A program made the position numbers and the translations under genes. Below, one piece after another: positions 6,178-14,026 of a DNA stretch of 17,438 nucleotides. The stretch lies in contig BNXY01000053.1 in assembly GCA_025999935.1 (NCBI GenBank), forward strand, positions 1 to 17,438. Reading direction: 5' to 3'. The number at the start of each line of letters is the position of its first letter. Position 1 is the first letter of the stretch. This DNA comes from Bacteroidia bacterium. Its GTDB lineage: Bacteria > Bacteroidota > Bacteroidia > Bacteroidales > Azobacteroidaceae. The notes beneath the pieces are model-generated. The model saw nothing but the letters and a program-made list of their open reading frames with translations. It ran no database searches and was not told the DNA's origin.

Positions 6178-7410
6178 TTAAAAAATCTTTTCGTAAATTT
6201 TATGTGTGGCGCCGAGGTTATGGATAACATAATCCTTGGCGCTTTTTCCGTTCTCCCGAAGCAGGTGGTCGTAAATGAAGCGTTCGTTCAGATGGATGGC
6301 TAATTCGTCGCCATTGGCAACGGTAAATGCGCCGTGGCAGGCAATCAGTTCGCGCGCTTCTTTGAATTTCTGATAATTCGGGCCAAAGACAACCGGGATT
6401 CCGTAAACAGCGGCTTCTAAGATATTGTGTATGCCCACGCCAAAACCTCCGCCAACGTAGGCGATATCGCCGTAGCGATAGACCGAGGAAAGTAATCCGA
6501 TGCAGTCGATGATTAAGCAGTCCGCTTTTTCAATTTCGGTGTCATTAGTCGAGGAAAGCCGAGCAAAAGGGCGGGAAAGCCGGTTTATGAGCGTTTCGAT
6601 GCGTTTTTCCCCTATTTCATGGGGGGCAATAATCAGTTTAATATCCGGATTTTGGTTGAAATAGGGAATCAAAATATCTTCGTCTTTTTCCCAGCTGCTG
6701 CCGGCAACCAATACAAAGCGCTTGTTTTCTTCCGTTTTGTTCAGGAATTTTTCGATGGCCGGAATATCTTTTCGTTTTTCGGCGATTTCTTGTACGCGGT
6801 CGAAGCGGGTATCGCCCGAAACCGTTACATTGCGGTAGTTGAACCGCTTCAATAATTCTAAGGAATTGTTGTCCTGCACGAAAAACCAATTGAAATTGCT
6901 CAGTACATTCCGGTATTTTCGCCCATACCATCGGAAAAAAATCTGGTTTTTTCGGAAGATGGCCGAGATAATGTAGGTTGGTATATTATTATGTTTTAAT
7001 TGATTGAGATAATTCATCCAAAATTCGTATTTGATGAAAACAGCCATTTCAGGTTTTGCCAGATCGAGGAATTTTTTTGCGTGTTTGTTGTAGTCGAAAG
7101 GCAGGTAACAGACGATGTCGGCGCCCGGATAATCTTTTCGAACTTCATAACCGGAAGGAGAAAAGAAACTTAACAAGATGCGGTATTCCGGTTTTTCCAG
7201 CCGGATTTTTTCGATCAAGGGACGTCCCTGTTCAAATTCGCCCAAAGAAGCGGCATGAAACCATATATATTTTGCCTTCGGATCAATCTCTTTCTTGAGG
7301 ATTGAGAATGTTTCTTTTTGACCGGCCAGTATTTTTTTCGCTTTCTTGTTGAAAGGCGAAACTAACCGGACTGCGAAAGAATAAAGAGCAATTGCTATAT
7401 TGTACATCAT
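6178..7410 (-). CDS. waaA: 3-deoxy-D-manno-octulosonic acid (Kdo) transferase
   Basis: This 410-aa protein is a GT30 glycosyltransferase that moves Kdo from CMP-Kdo onto the lipid A precursor at the cytoplasmic face of the inner membrane. An N-terminal hydrophobic segment (residues 3-18) anchors it. The acceptor domain carries FHAASLGEFEQGRPL (51-65), with E58 at the position of the catalytic glutamate. PSGYEVRKDYPGAD and YLPFDY follow. The donor domain has VAGSSWEKDE (235-244), IAPHE (261-265) and the nucleotide-binding stretch GGGFGVGIHNILEAAVYGIPVVFGP. Length is normal for Bacteroidota. Two ATG codons are adjacent at the start (7410 and 7407); the first is used here. It lies 34 nt downstream of gltX on the same strand, so the two are probably cotranscribed. 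How many Kdo units it adds cannot be read from sequence. Confidence 0.95.
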   Translation of the reverse strand: MMYNIAIALYSFAVRLVSPFNKKAKKILAGQKETFSILKKEIDPKAKYIWFHAASLGEFEQGRPLIEKIRLEKPEYRILLSFFSPSGYEVRKDYPGADIVCYLPFDYNKHAKKFLDLAKPEMAVFIKYEFWMNYLNQLKHNNIPTYIISAIFRKNQIFFRWYGRKYRNVLSNFNWFFVQDNNSLELLKRFNYRNVTVSGDTRFDRVQEIAEKRKDIPAIEKFLNKTEENKRFVLVAGSSWEKDEDILIPYFNQNPDIKLIIAPHEIGEKRIETLINRLSRPFARLSSTNDTEIEKADCLIIDCIGLLSSVYRYGDIAYVGGGFGVGIHNILEAAVYGIPVVFGPNYQKFKEARELIACHGAFTVANGDELAIHLNERFIYDHLLRENGKSAKDYVIHNLGATHKIYEKIF

Positions 7411-7444
7411 TGTTTAATAAGGATTAGAAATCAAAGCGTGAAAG

Positions 7445-8974
7445 TTATCCTAATTCATTAATAGCTTTTTTTATTCTTGTTATCGTTTCTTCTTTTCCAA
7501 TTATTTCCGTAATGTCAAAAATGTGCGGGCCTTTGGCTTCTCCAACCAGCGCCAAGCGGAAAACATTCATGATATTGCCTGTGTGATAGGTATTTGCTTC
7601 GATCCAAGACATAACTGTCTGTTCTGTGTTTTTCGCCGAGAAATCGGTAACAGCTTGTAAGAGGGTTATTAATTCTTTCAGTCTTTCGGCAGAATCTTCT
7701 TTCCAACGTTTTTGCACGGTTTTTTCGTCGTAAGCCGTGGGGGCTACGAAAAAGAAAGCAGATTGATTCCAGATGTCTTTTACAAAATTTACCCGTTCTT
7801 TGACTAAACCGACTACCTTTGTTATTTTGTCGATGGACGGGCAGGCAAACCCGGCTCCTGCGTGGGATTCCAAGATTGGGAGAAATAATCCGGCGATTTC
7901 TTCGTTGGATTTTTGCTGGATATATTGATGGTTGAACCATTCGCCTTTTTTGTAGTCGAATTTGGCGCCGCTTTTGCTGCATTTTTCCAAGGAAAAATTC
8001 TCAATCAATTCGTTGATTGACAGGATTTCGCGGTCATCGCCGGGATTCCAGCCGAGCAAAGCTAAAAAATTGATTACTGCCTCCGGCAAATAACCGGTTT
8101 CGCGGTATCCCGACGAAGTTTCGCCGGTTTTCGGGTCGCGCCATTGCAAGGGGAATACGGGAAATCCCAAGCGGTCGCCGTCGCGTTTGCTGAGTTTGCC
8201 GTTGCCTTCGGGTTTCAGCAGCAAAGGCAGGTGGGCGAATTGGGGCATGGTGTCTTCCCAACCGAGGTATTTGTACAGAATCACGTGCAAGGGGGCGGAA
8301 GGCAGCCATTCTTCCCCGCGGATTACGTGCGAAATTTCCATCAAGTGGTCGTCCACAATATTGGCCAGGTGATAGGTTGGCAATCCGTCGGCCGATTTAT
8401 ATAGCACTTTATCGTCGATGATGGAAGAATTTACGCTTATTTCTCCGCGGATCAGGTCGTTTACTTGGATGATTTGATTCGGTTCGATTTTAATACGGAC
8501 TACGTATTGTGTTCCGGAATCCATCAGGGCTTGTGTTTCTTTGTGCGGCAAAGTCAGGGAATTGCGCATGGACAGGCGAGTCGAAGCATCGTATTGAAAA
8601 TTGGGAATTTCATTTCTTTGGGTTTCTAATTCCGCAGGGGTATCGAAAGCGATGTAAGCCAATTTTTGTTCCAACAAGAAATCCACATATTGCCGATAAA
8701 TGGCTTTTCGTTCGGATTGCCGGTAAGGGCCGTATTGTCCACCCTTGTGCGGGCCTTCGTCGAAAGTGATTCCCAACCAGTTGAACGATTCGATGATGTA
8801 TTCTTCCGCTCCGGGAACGAAGCGTTGGGAGTCGGTGTCTTCAATCCGGAGAATAAAAGTTCCGCCGTTTTTTTTCGCAAAGAGGTAATTATATAAGGCT
8901 GTCCGGACACCGCCGATGTGTAGCGGTCCGGTGGGACTGGGTGCAAAACGAACGCTTATTTTTCTTTGAAACAT
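7445..8974 (-). CDS. gltX: Glutamate--tRNA ligase
   Basis: This 509-aa class I aminoacyl-tRNA synthetase charges tRNA-Glu with glutamate. The HIGH motif is PLHIGG (17-22) and the KMSKS motif is KLSKR (260-264). [10 protein letters not shown] and [27 protein letters not shown] are conserved active-site blocks. After [14 protein letters not shown] comes an insert ([24 protein letters not shown]) that I associate with Bacteroidota GltX. The C-terminal anticodon-binding helices run to residue 509. The start is placed at ATG 8974 ([16 protein letters not shown]). An in-frame ATG 33 nt upstream (9007) would add 11 unmatched residues and lies upstream of the predicted -7 element at 8995-9002. It is the first gene of a gltX-waaA unit. 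Whether it also misacylates tRNA-Gln cannot be decided here. Confidence 0.96.
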   Translation of the reverse strand: MFQRKISVRFAPSPTGPLHIGGVRTALYNYLFAKKNGGTFILRIEDTDSQRFVPGAEEYIIESFNWLGITFDEGPHKGGQYGPYRQSERKAIYRQYVDFLLEQKLAYIAFDTPAELETQRNEIPNFQYDASTRLSMRNSLTLPHKETQALMDSGTQYVVRIKIEPNQIIQVNDLIRGEISVNSSIIDDKVLYKSADGLPTYHLANIVDDHLMEISHVIRGEEWLPSAPLHVILYKYLGWEDTMPQFAHLPLLLKPEGNGKLSKRDGDRLGFPVFPLQWRDPKTGETSSGYRETGYLPEAVINFLALLGWNPGDDREILSINELIENFSLEKCSKSGAKFDYKKGEWFNHQYIQQKSNEEIAGLFLPILESHAGAGFACPSIDKITKVVGLVKERVNFVKDIWNQSAFFFVAPTAYDEKTVQKRWKEDSAERLKELITLLQAVTDFSAKNTEQTVMSWIEANTYHTGNIMNVFRLALVGEAKGPHIFDITEIIGKEETITRIKKAINELG

Positions 8975-8994
8975 GAAATAAAAAATATTTTTTG

Positions 8995-9002
8995 CAAAAA
9001 TA
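8995..9002 (-). promoter_or_regulatory. Predicted -7 element for gltX
   Basis: On the minus strand this reads TATTTTTG, an exact TAnnTTTG match, 20 nt upstream of ATG 8974. It argues for the shorter GltX start. A convincing -33 TTTG was not found. The region 9008-9050 is A/T-rich and must also hold the promoter of the divergent HDIG gene; TACATTTC at 9026-9033 is a one-mismatch candidate on the plus strand. Confidence 0.5.
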
Positions 9003-9050
9003 CGCATATTTATCTTTTTTTTTACTACATTTCGGAAAAATTCTTGTGTT

Positions 9051-11081
9051 ATGAAAAAGAAATTGTTTAAAATACCGGTTTATATCTACTTTATAGTAGT
9101 TACAGCGCTCATTATTTTCCTTTTCCCGAGGGAAGGAAAGTTCAGGTACTCTTTTACGGAAGGCCGTCCCTGGCAGTATGGATTGTTGACAGCTCCCTTC
9201 GATTTCCCCATTTATAAGACGGATGCGGAGATAAAAAGCGAACAGGATACGGTCATTAATAATTTTCAGCCGTATTTTCAGTTGAGCGAAGAGATTGCAG
9301 CGAAGCAAAAGGAACGTTTCGATGCGGATTTCAAAAATCATTCCCTGCCGGGTAACGATTTGGAATATAAAAGGTATTTAGACCGAATTTTGAAGGAAAT
9401 TTATGAGCAGGGAATCGTCAGTGTGCGCGATCATCAATTTTTATCGGATAACCGGAGCAACGGGTGTATGGTTTTCCGGAATAATGTGGCCGAGCCTCGT
9501 TTGGTGAGTGAAATTTTTACGATAAAATCGGCTTATTCTTATTTGTTGGAAAATTGTCCGGCTTATTTGAGCGTCGATGTTTTGCGAATGCTTAATCTCA
9601 ATGATTATCTTCACGACAATATGAAATACGACGAAGCGACTTCCGAAAAAGTCAAACAGGATATGCTTCAGAAAATTTCGCCATCTAACGGCATGATTCA
9701 GGCGGGAGAAAAAATTGTGGATCGCGGCGAGATTGTGGATGCCAATACTTACAATATTCTCCGGTCATTGAAATTGATTTATGAAAAACAAGCGGGAACG
9801 GTTTACCGGCAGGTGGGACTTCTGAGCGGCACTTTTATTCTGATTGGCGGTCTGATGGCTTGTTTTTTCTTCTATTTTTATTATTTACGGAAAAATATTT
9901 ACAAGAATCGCAAAGATATTGTTTTTGCGCTGTTTATGGTAACGTTGTTTACCGTGTTGACGGAAATTTGTATCACGTATGGTTATTTCAGCGTGTACAT
10001 TATTCCGTACACGATTATACCGATTGTCGTCCGCACTTTCTTTGATTCGCGAACGGGACAGATGACCCATTTGGTTGTTATTTTAATCTGTGCATTGATG
10101 ATTCCTTTGGCTTTTGAATTTATTTTGTTGCAGTATATCGTTTGTTTAGTAGCGATATACGCCTTGAAGGATTTAACGCAACGTTCGGAGTTGATTAAAT
10201 GCGCCATTTCCATTTTCATTGCTTATATTTTGGTTTACGCGGGATTGATGCTGTTTCAGGAAGGCGATTTTGCGAAATTAGACTGGAATATGTTGCTTTA
10301 TTTCGGGATTAATTTTCTGTTTGTGATGTTTACTTATCCGTTTATTTATATCTTTGAAAAAGTTTTCGGTTATATTTCCAATGTGACTTTGGTGGAACTT
10401 TCGGATATAAATATGCCGGTGCTTCAGCAATTGTCCGAAACTTGTCCGGGAACGTTTCAACATTCTTTGCAGGTTTCCATGCTGGGAACGGCAGCGGCAG
10501 CCAAGGTGGACGCCAATCCGCAACTGATACGGACGGGCGCTTTGTACCATGATTTGGGGAAAATGCTGAATCCGGGGTATTTTGTAGAGAATAAGATTGA
10601 AGGGATTAATCCGCATGAAAATCTGACGCTTGAACAAAGTGCGCGGATTATTACCAATCATGTGCCGGACGGCGTGAAAATTGCGGAAAAGCACAATATT
10701 CCCAAAGCCATAGTCAAATTTATCAAAACGCATCACGGGGCGGGTAAAGCGAAATTTTTCTACAATTCTTTCAAAAATAAATATCCCGATGCGCCTATCA
10801 ATGAAGAAGCGTTTACCTATTCCGGCATAAATCCCGACACGAAAGAAACGGCCATTTTGATGATGGCCGACTCGGTGGAAGCGGCTTCCCGGAGTTTGGC
10901 GGATTATACGGAAGAATCCATTCACAAATTGGTGGATAGAATCATAGACACTCAGATTGCCGACGGTCTGCTGAACGATGCGCCATTGACCTTCAAAAAT
11001 ATTACCGCCATCAAGCATGTTTTCGTAGAACGGCTGCTATCGGTTTATCATTCGCGGATTAGTTATCCGGAATTGCGGTAG
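9051..11081 (+). CDS. 7TM-HD (HDIG domain) phosphodiesterase, PgpH/YqfF-like
   Basis: This 676-aa membrane protein has the 7TMR-HD layout. An N-terminal transmembrane helix is at 8-25, an extracytoplasmic domain spans about 26-250 (with [19 protein letters not shown] near 216), and seven membrane segments lie at about 255-435. A cytoplasmic HD domain then spans about 465-665. The metal-binding HD residues are visible: H471 in FQHSLQVS, H500-D501 in YHDLGK, H537 in NHVPDG, H561-H562 in KTHHG and D607 in MADSVE. Listeria PgpH, of this family, hydrolyses c-di-AMP, so cyclic-dinucleotide turnover is the likely role, not shown here. The gene is divergent from gltX. Its stop codon TAG is formed by the first bases of the palindromic repeat at 11078-11107. 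Length and motifs appear complete. Confidence 0.92.
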   Translation: MKKKLFKIPVYIYFIVVTALIIFLFPREGKFRYSFTEGRPWQYGLLTAPFDFPIYKTDAEIKSEQDTVINNFQPYFQLSEEIAAKQKERFDADFKNHSLPGNDLEYKRYLDRILKEIYEQGIVSVRDHQFLSDNRSNGCMVFRNNVAEPRLVSEIFTIKSAYSYLLENCPAYLSVDVLRMLNLNDYLHDNMKYDEATSEKVKQDMLQKISPSNGMIQAGEKIVDRGEIVDANTYNILRSLKLIYEKQAGTVYRQVGLLSGTFILIGGLMACFFFYFYYLRKNIYKNRKDIVFALFMVTLFTVLTEICITYGYFSVYIIPYTIIPIVVRTFFDSRTGQMTHLVVILICALMIPLAFEFILLQYIVCLVAIYALKDLTQRSELIKCAISIFIAYILVYAGLMLFQEGDFAKLDWNMLLYFGINFLFVMFTYPFIYIFEKVFGYISNVTLVELSDINMPVLQQLSETCPGTFQHSLQVSMLGTAAAAKVDANPQLIRTGALYHDLGKMLNPGYFVENKIEGINPHENLTLEQSARIITNHVPDGVKIAEKHNIPKAIVKFIKTHHGAGKAKFFYNSFKNKYPDAPINEEAFTYSGINPDTKETAILMMADSVEAASRSLADYTEESIHKLVDRIIDTQIADGLLNDAPLTFKNITAIKHVFVERLLSVYHSRISYPELR

Positions 11082-11107
11082 GGGCGCACACGCAGGTGCG
11101 CCCCTAC
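11078..11107. repeat. REP-like palindrome between convergent HDIG and priA genes
   Basis: GTAGGGGCGCAC (11078-11089) and GTGCGCCCCTAC (11096-11107) form a perfect 12-bp stem with loop ACGCAG. The arms match those of the repeat at 2219-2347. The TAG of the HDIG gene (11079-11081) lies in the left arm, and the priA stop (11110-11112) begins three bases after the right end. No T-tract follows on either strand, so it is not a standard terminator, though the hairpin could protect both 3' ends. Confidence 0.9.
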
Positions 11108-11109
11108 AA

Positions 11110-13344
11110 TCACACCGGGTCAACGTCGTATTGGATAATGATGTATTTATATTCCGGATATTCCTGCAAACGTTGCCGGGTTTCTTCCAATATTTCGCGC
11201 AGGGCGTTTACTGACGCTTCGGTTTCAATTTTCAGTAATATCCGCCGGATGAATACATTTTGTATCCGGCCGACTGCCGGTTTATCTGGCCCCATAACCC
11301 GGTCGCCTAATTTTTCGCGCAGGAGGTCGGCAAAAGCGCCGGCTGCTTTGCGCAATATTTCTTCTTTCCTGTGTTTCATATCAATGCTGATGAGGCGGTA
11401 CGAAGGCGGATAACGGAACAAATTTCGTTCTTCCATTTGCATTTCGTACATGCCTTCGTAGTTGTGGTTGAGCACCATTTGAATCAGCGGATGTTCGGGA
11501 TGAGCGGTTTGCAAAACGACTTCGCCTTGCGTTTTCCGTCGTCCGGCTCGTCCCGACACTTGCGACATTAGTTGGAAGGCGCGTTCGTAGGCCCTGAAAT
11601 CCGGAAAATTCATCAGGGAGTCGGCGCTGAGGATGCCCACTAAACTTACTTTGCTGAAGTCCAATCCTTTGGAAATCATTTGTGTGCCGATTAAAATCCG
11701 GGTTTCTCCGGCTTCGAAACGAGCGATGATGTCTCCGGAAGATTTTTTGTTGCGGGTGGTATCCGCATCCATGCGATCGACGGGAATGTTGGGAAAGAGT
11801 TCCTTGATTTCCTCCTCTACTTTTTCCGTACCGAAACCCCGGAATTTCAAGTCGGTATTTTCGCAGTCCGGACATTTTTTGGGGAGTTGATAGGTGCGTC
11901 CGCAATAATGGCAAGAGAGTTGATTGAACCGTTTGTGGTAGGTAAGGCTGATGTCGCAGTATTTGCATTTGGGTGTCCAGTCGCAGGTTGGGCAAGTCAG
12001 GGTGAGGGAGAAGCCCCGGCGGTTCTGAAACAGCAAAACTTGCTCGTCTTTGTCCAAAGCGGTTTGTATTTTCTCTATTAATAAAGGAGAAAAAAGTGTT
12101 TTCATTTGTTTTTTCCGTCGCAATTCTTTCACATTGACCGGGGTAATTTCCGGCAACAAGGTATCTTCAAATCGTTTATTGAGTTGGACGAAGCCGTATT
12201 TACCGGTTTGGGCGTTGAAAAAAGATTCGATGCTTGGGGTGGCGCTTCCGAGTACGACTTTGGCGCCGTGCATTTTTGCCAGTACGATGGCGGCATTCCG
12301 GGCATGGTAGCGGGGAGCGGGATCTTGTTGCTTGTAGCCCGGTTCGTGTTCTTCGTCCACAATTACCAATCCCAAATCGCGGAAAGGCAGGAATATCGAA
12401 GAGCGGACGCCGAGGATGATTGGATAGGGGGAATCACCGAGCAGTTTGTTCCAGATTTCAACCCGTTCGTTGTCGTTGATTTTGGAATGATAAACACCCA
12501 ATTGATCGCCGAAAAATTTCCGGAGGCGGGTAGTGATTTGCGCCGTCAGGGCGATTTCCGGCAGGAGGAATAAAACCTGCCGGTTTTGTTCCAAAGTTTT
12601 TTGGATGAGGTGGGTGTAAATTTCCGTTTTTCCGGCGGAAGTTACCCCATAGAGCAGGCAGACATCTTTTTCGCGAAAGCTGCCGGTAATTTCGTTGAAA
12701 GCCTGTTGTTGCTGGGGGTTCAGTACATTTAACTTTTGGATTTCGCTATTGCGGGGACGCAGGCGGCTGATTTCTTTCTCAAAAGTTTCGAGGATTCCTT
12801 TTTCTATCAGGCCATTTAAAGTGTTGATATTTGCATGACTTTTTGCCAACAATTCCTTTTTGGGTATTTCGCCCTTGGCGGCTTGGGAATATTGGATGAA
12901 AGCGAGGAACAATTCTTCCTGTTTGGCGGCGCGGTTTAGTAATTGGAACGCGGCTTTTGTAGGTGGATAAGAAGCAAACCGGACGAACGTTTCTTTTTTG
13001 GATGTGTACGATACCGACGAATCGGAGCGCAGTCCGGAGGGGAGCGCAGCAGCGAAAACTTCGCCCAATTTGCAGAGATAATATTGTGAAATCCATTCCC
13101 AGAAACGGATTTGAGGCCGAATGACGACTGCTTTCTCCGTTTCGACAGCCAAAATGGGTTTGATTCCGATAATGGATTCGGGCGGAATTTGCCGGATATA
13201 GCTTACCACACCCGAATAGCGTTTGTTTTTCCCAAATTCCACCCATACCAAAACGCCCGGTACTATTTGCGCTTCCATTTCGGGAGGAACGAAATAAGTA
13301 TAGGAATCAGCTAAGGGAACCGGTAGAATAACTTCTATATACAT
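11110..13344 (-). CDS. priA: Primosomal protein N' (PriA replication-restart helicase)
   Basis: This 744-aa superfamily 2 helicase reloads the replisome at stalled forks. The N-terminal 3'-DNA-binding domain starts IEVILPVPLADSYTYFVP. Motor motifs are Walker A GVTSAGKT (233-240), DEEH (330-333), GSATPS (366-371), GTQMISKGLDF (553-563) and SGRAGR (597-602). Eight cysteines, paired as CPTC, CKYC, CHYC and CPDC between residues 451 and 494, form the two-zinc module needed for primosome assembly. Length is close to E. coli PriA (732 aa). The start is ATG 13344; a TTG three bases upstream is not needed. The ATG shares its A with the TGA of the upstream beta-barrel gene (TGATG), which suggests translational coupling. 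It converges on the HDIG gene across a palindrome. Confidence 0.96.
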   Translation of the reverse strand: MYIEVILPVPLADSYTYFVPPEMEAQIVPGVLVWVEFGKNKRYSGVVSYIRQIPPESIIGIKPILAVETEKAVVIRPQIRFWEWISQYYLCKLGEVFAAALPSGLRSDSSVSYTSKKETFVRFASYPPTKAAFQLLNRAAKQEELFLAFIQYSQAAKGEIPKKELLAKSHANINTLNGLIEKGILETFEKEISRLRPRNSEIQKLNVLNPQQQQAFNEITGSFREKDVCLLYGVTSAGKTEIYTHLIQKTLEQNRQVLFLLPEIALTAQITTRLRKFFGDQLGVYHSKINDNERVEIWNKLLGDSPYPIILGVRSSIFLPFRDLGLVIVDEEHEPGYKQQDPAPRYHARNAAIVLAKMHGAKVVLGSATPSIESFFNAQTGKYGFVQLNKRFEDTLLPEITPVNVKELRRKKQMKTLFSPLLIEKIQTALDKDEQVLLFQNRRGFSLTLTCPTCDWTPKCKYCDISLTYHKRFNQLSCHYCGRTYQLPKKCPDCENTDLKFRGFGTEKVEEEIKELFPNIPVDRMDADTTRNKKSSGDIIARFEAGETRILIGTQMISKGLDFSKVSLVGILSADSLMNFPDFRAYERAFQLMSQVSGRAGRRKTQGEVVLQTAHPEHPLIQMVLNHNYEGMYEMQMEERNLFRYPPSYRLISIDMKHRKEEILRKAAGAFADLLREKLGDRVMGPDKPAVGRIQNVFIRRILLKIETEASVNALREILEETRQRLQEYPEYKYIIIQYDVDPV

Positions 13345-13952
13345 CAAAAGAAATAGGCGGCTGTGATAGACCAGATGCGGGTTTTACCTTTTAATTCGCC
13401 AAAGATGACGCCCTCATAATCTGTTAAGTCAACCCCCGTACTGTAATCATTGTTCAAACAAATTTGATAATTGACACCAACCTGAAGATGTTTCAAAAGT
13501 TCTACGCCACCTCCCAGATTGACACCGACACCAAATTTCTTGTTCTTTGCATCATTTTCCAGATTTTTAATTGTATATTCATCACTCAATTTAAAGCTGG
13601 CGTAAGGCCCGGCGGTTAAATAAGCGCCGAAATAATCCGACAGATTGAGGTTGAATTTGAGATTGACAGGTACATCCAGCGTACTCATCTTTTCTTCAAA
13701 GGAGCTATCTTTGAATTTCAAACCTTGTTGGCTGTATAAAATAGCCGCATTAAAGCCAATCGGTATGGGTAATTTCAATTCCAAGATGGGGCCGACCTGA
13801 AATCCGGTATAATTCTCCGGTTTAAGGGCTTCTACATTGAAATCGGCTTTTGCCAGATTTGCGCCCGCTTTTACTCCGATTTTAATTTGTGCTTGAGCAG
13901 CAAAAACGAAAATCCATAGAAAAGCGAAAATAACAACAGAAATCTTTTTCAT
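13344..13952 (-). CDS. Outer-membrane beta-barrel (porin family) protein
   Basis: This 202-aa protein has a clear signal peptide (MKK, hydrophobic core to about 18, cleavage likely after AQA at 21). The mature part alternates polar and hydrophobic residues in amphipathic strands (IKIGVKAGANLAKADF, GFQVGPILELKLP, AYLTAGPYASFKL, KFGVGVNLGGGVELL, QVGVNYQICLN). It ends in the aromatic SITAAYFF that targets barrel proteins to the BAM machinery. This fits the OMP_b-brl group common in Bacteroidota, about eight strands. Specific function is unknown. Its TGA overlaps the priA ATG by one base, an odd partnership of envelope and replication genes. A -7 element on the minus strand lies at 13992-13999. 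Confidence 0.88.
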   Translation of the reverse strand: MKKISVVIFAFLWIFVFAAQAQIKIGVKAGANLAKADFNVEALKPENYTGFQVGPILELKLPIPIGFNAAILYSQQGLKFKDSSFEEKMSTLDVPVNLKFNLNLSDYFGAYLTAGPYASFKLSDEYTIKNLENDAKNKKFGVGVNLGGGVELLKHLQVGVNYQICLNNDYSTGVDLTDYEGVIFGELKGKTRIWSITAAYFF

Positions 13953-13967
13953 TTTTTTAGTTTATTT

Positions 13968-13975
13968 TATTTTTG
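13968..13975 (+). promoter_or_regulatory. Predicted -7 element for lon
   Basis: TATTTTTG matches TAnnTTTG exactly. Transcription would begin near 13982, about 45 nt before ATG 14027. No clear -33 TTTG is seen upstream; that stretch is the start of the beta-barrel gene. Confidence 0.45.
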
Positions 13976-13991
13976 GCATGAAAATTGTTCA

Positions 13992-14022
13992 CAAATATAA
14001 GGAATACAATTGATAAAAACAA
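13992..14022 (-). promoter_or_regulatory. Predicted promoter of the beta-barrel-priA unit
   Basis: On the minus strand TATATTTG (13999-13992) matches TAnnTTTG, with TTG at 14022-14020 as a -33 element 20 nt upstream. It lies in the leader of lon, so the two divergent transcripts would start very close together and overlap. Confidence 0.5.
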
Positions 14023-14026
14023 GCCA

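Noticed and set aside
8975..9007. Longer GltX start at 9007
   Set aside because: The extra 11 residues do not resemble GltX and the upstream ATG precedes the predicted -7 element.
11381..11995. Minus-strand 204-aa open frame inside priA (and the many other long shadow frames in gltX, HDIG and lon)
   Set aside because: They lie entirely within strongly recognisable genes in another frame and show shadow-like Arg/His/Pro/Ser-rich composition.
13985..14026. Longer Lon start at TTG 13985
   Set aside because: The predicted transcription start is at about 13982, leaving no leader; ATG 14027 gives a normal LonA N-terminus.
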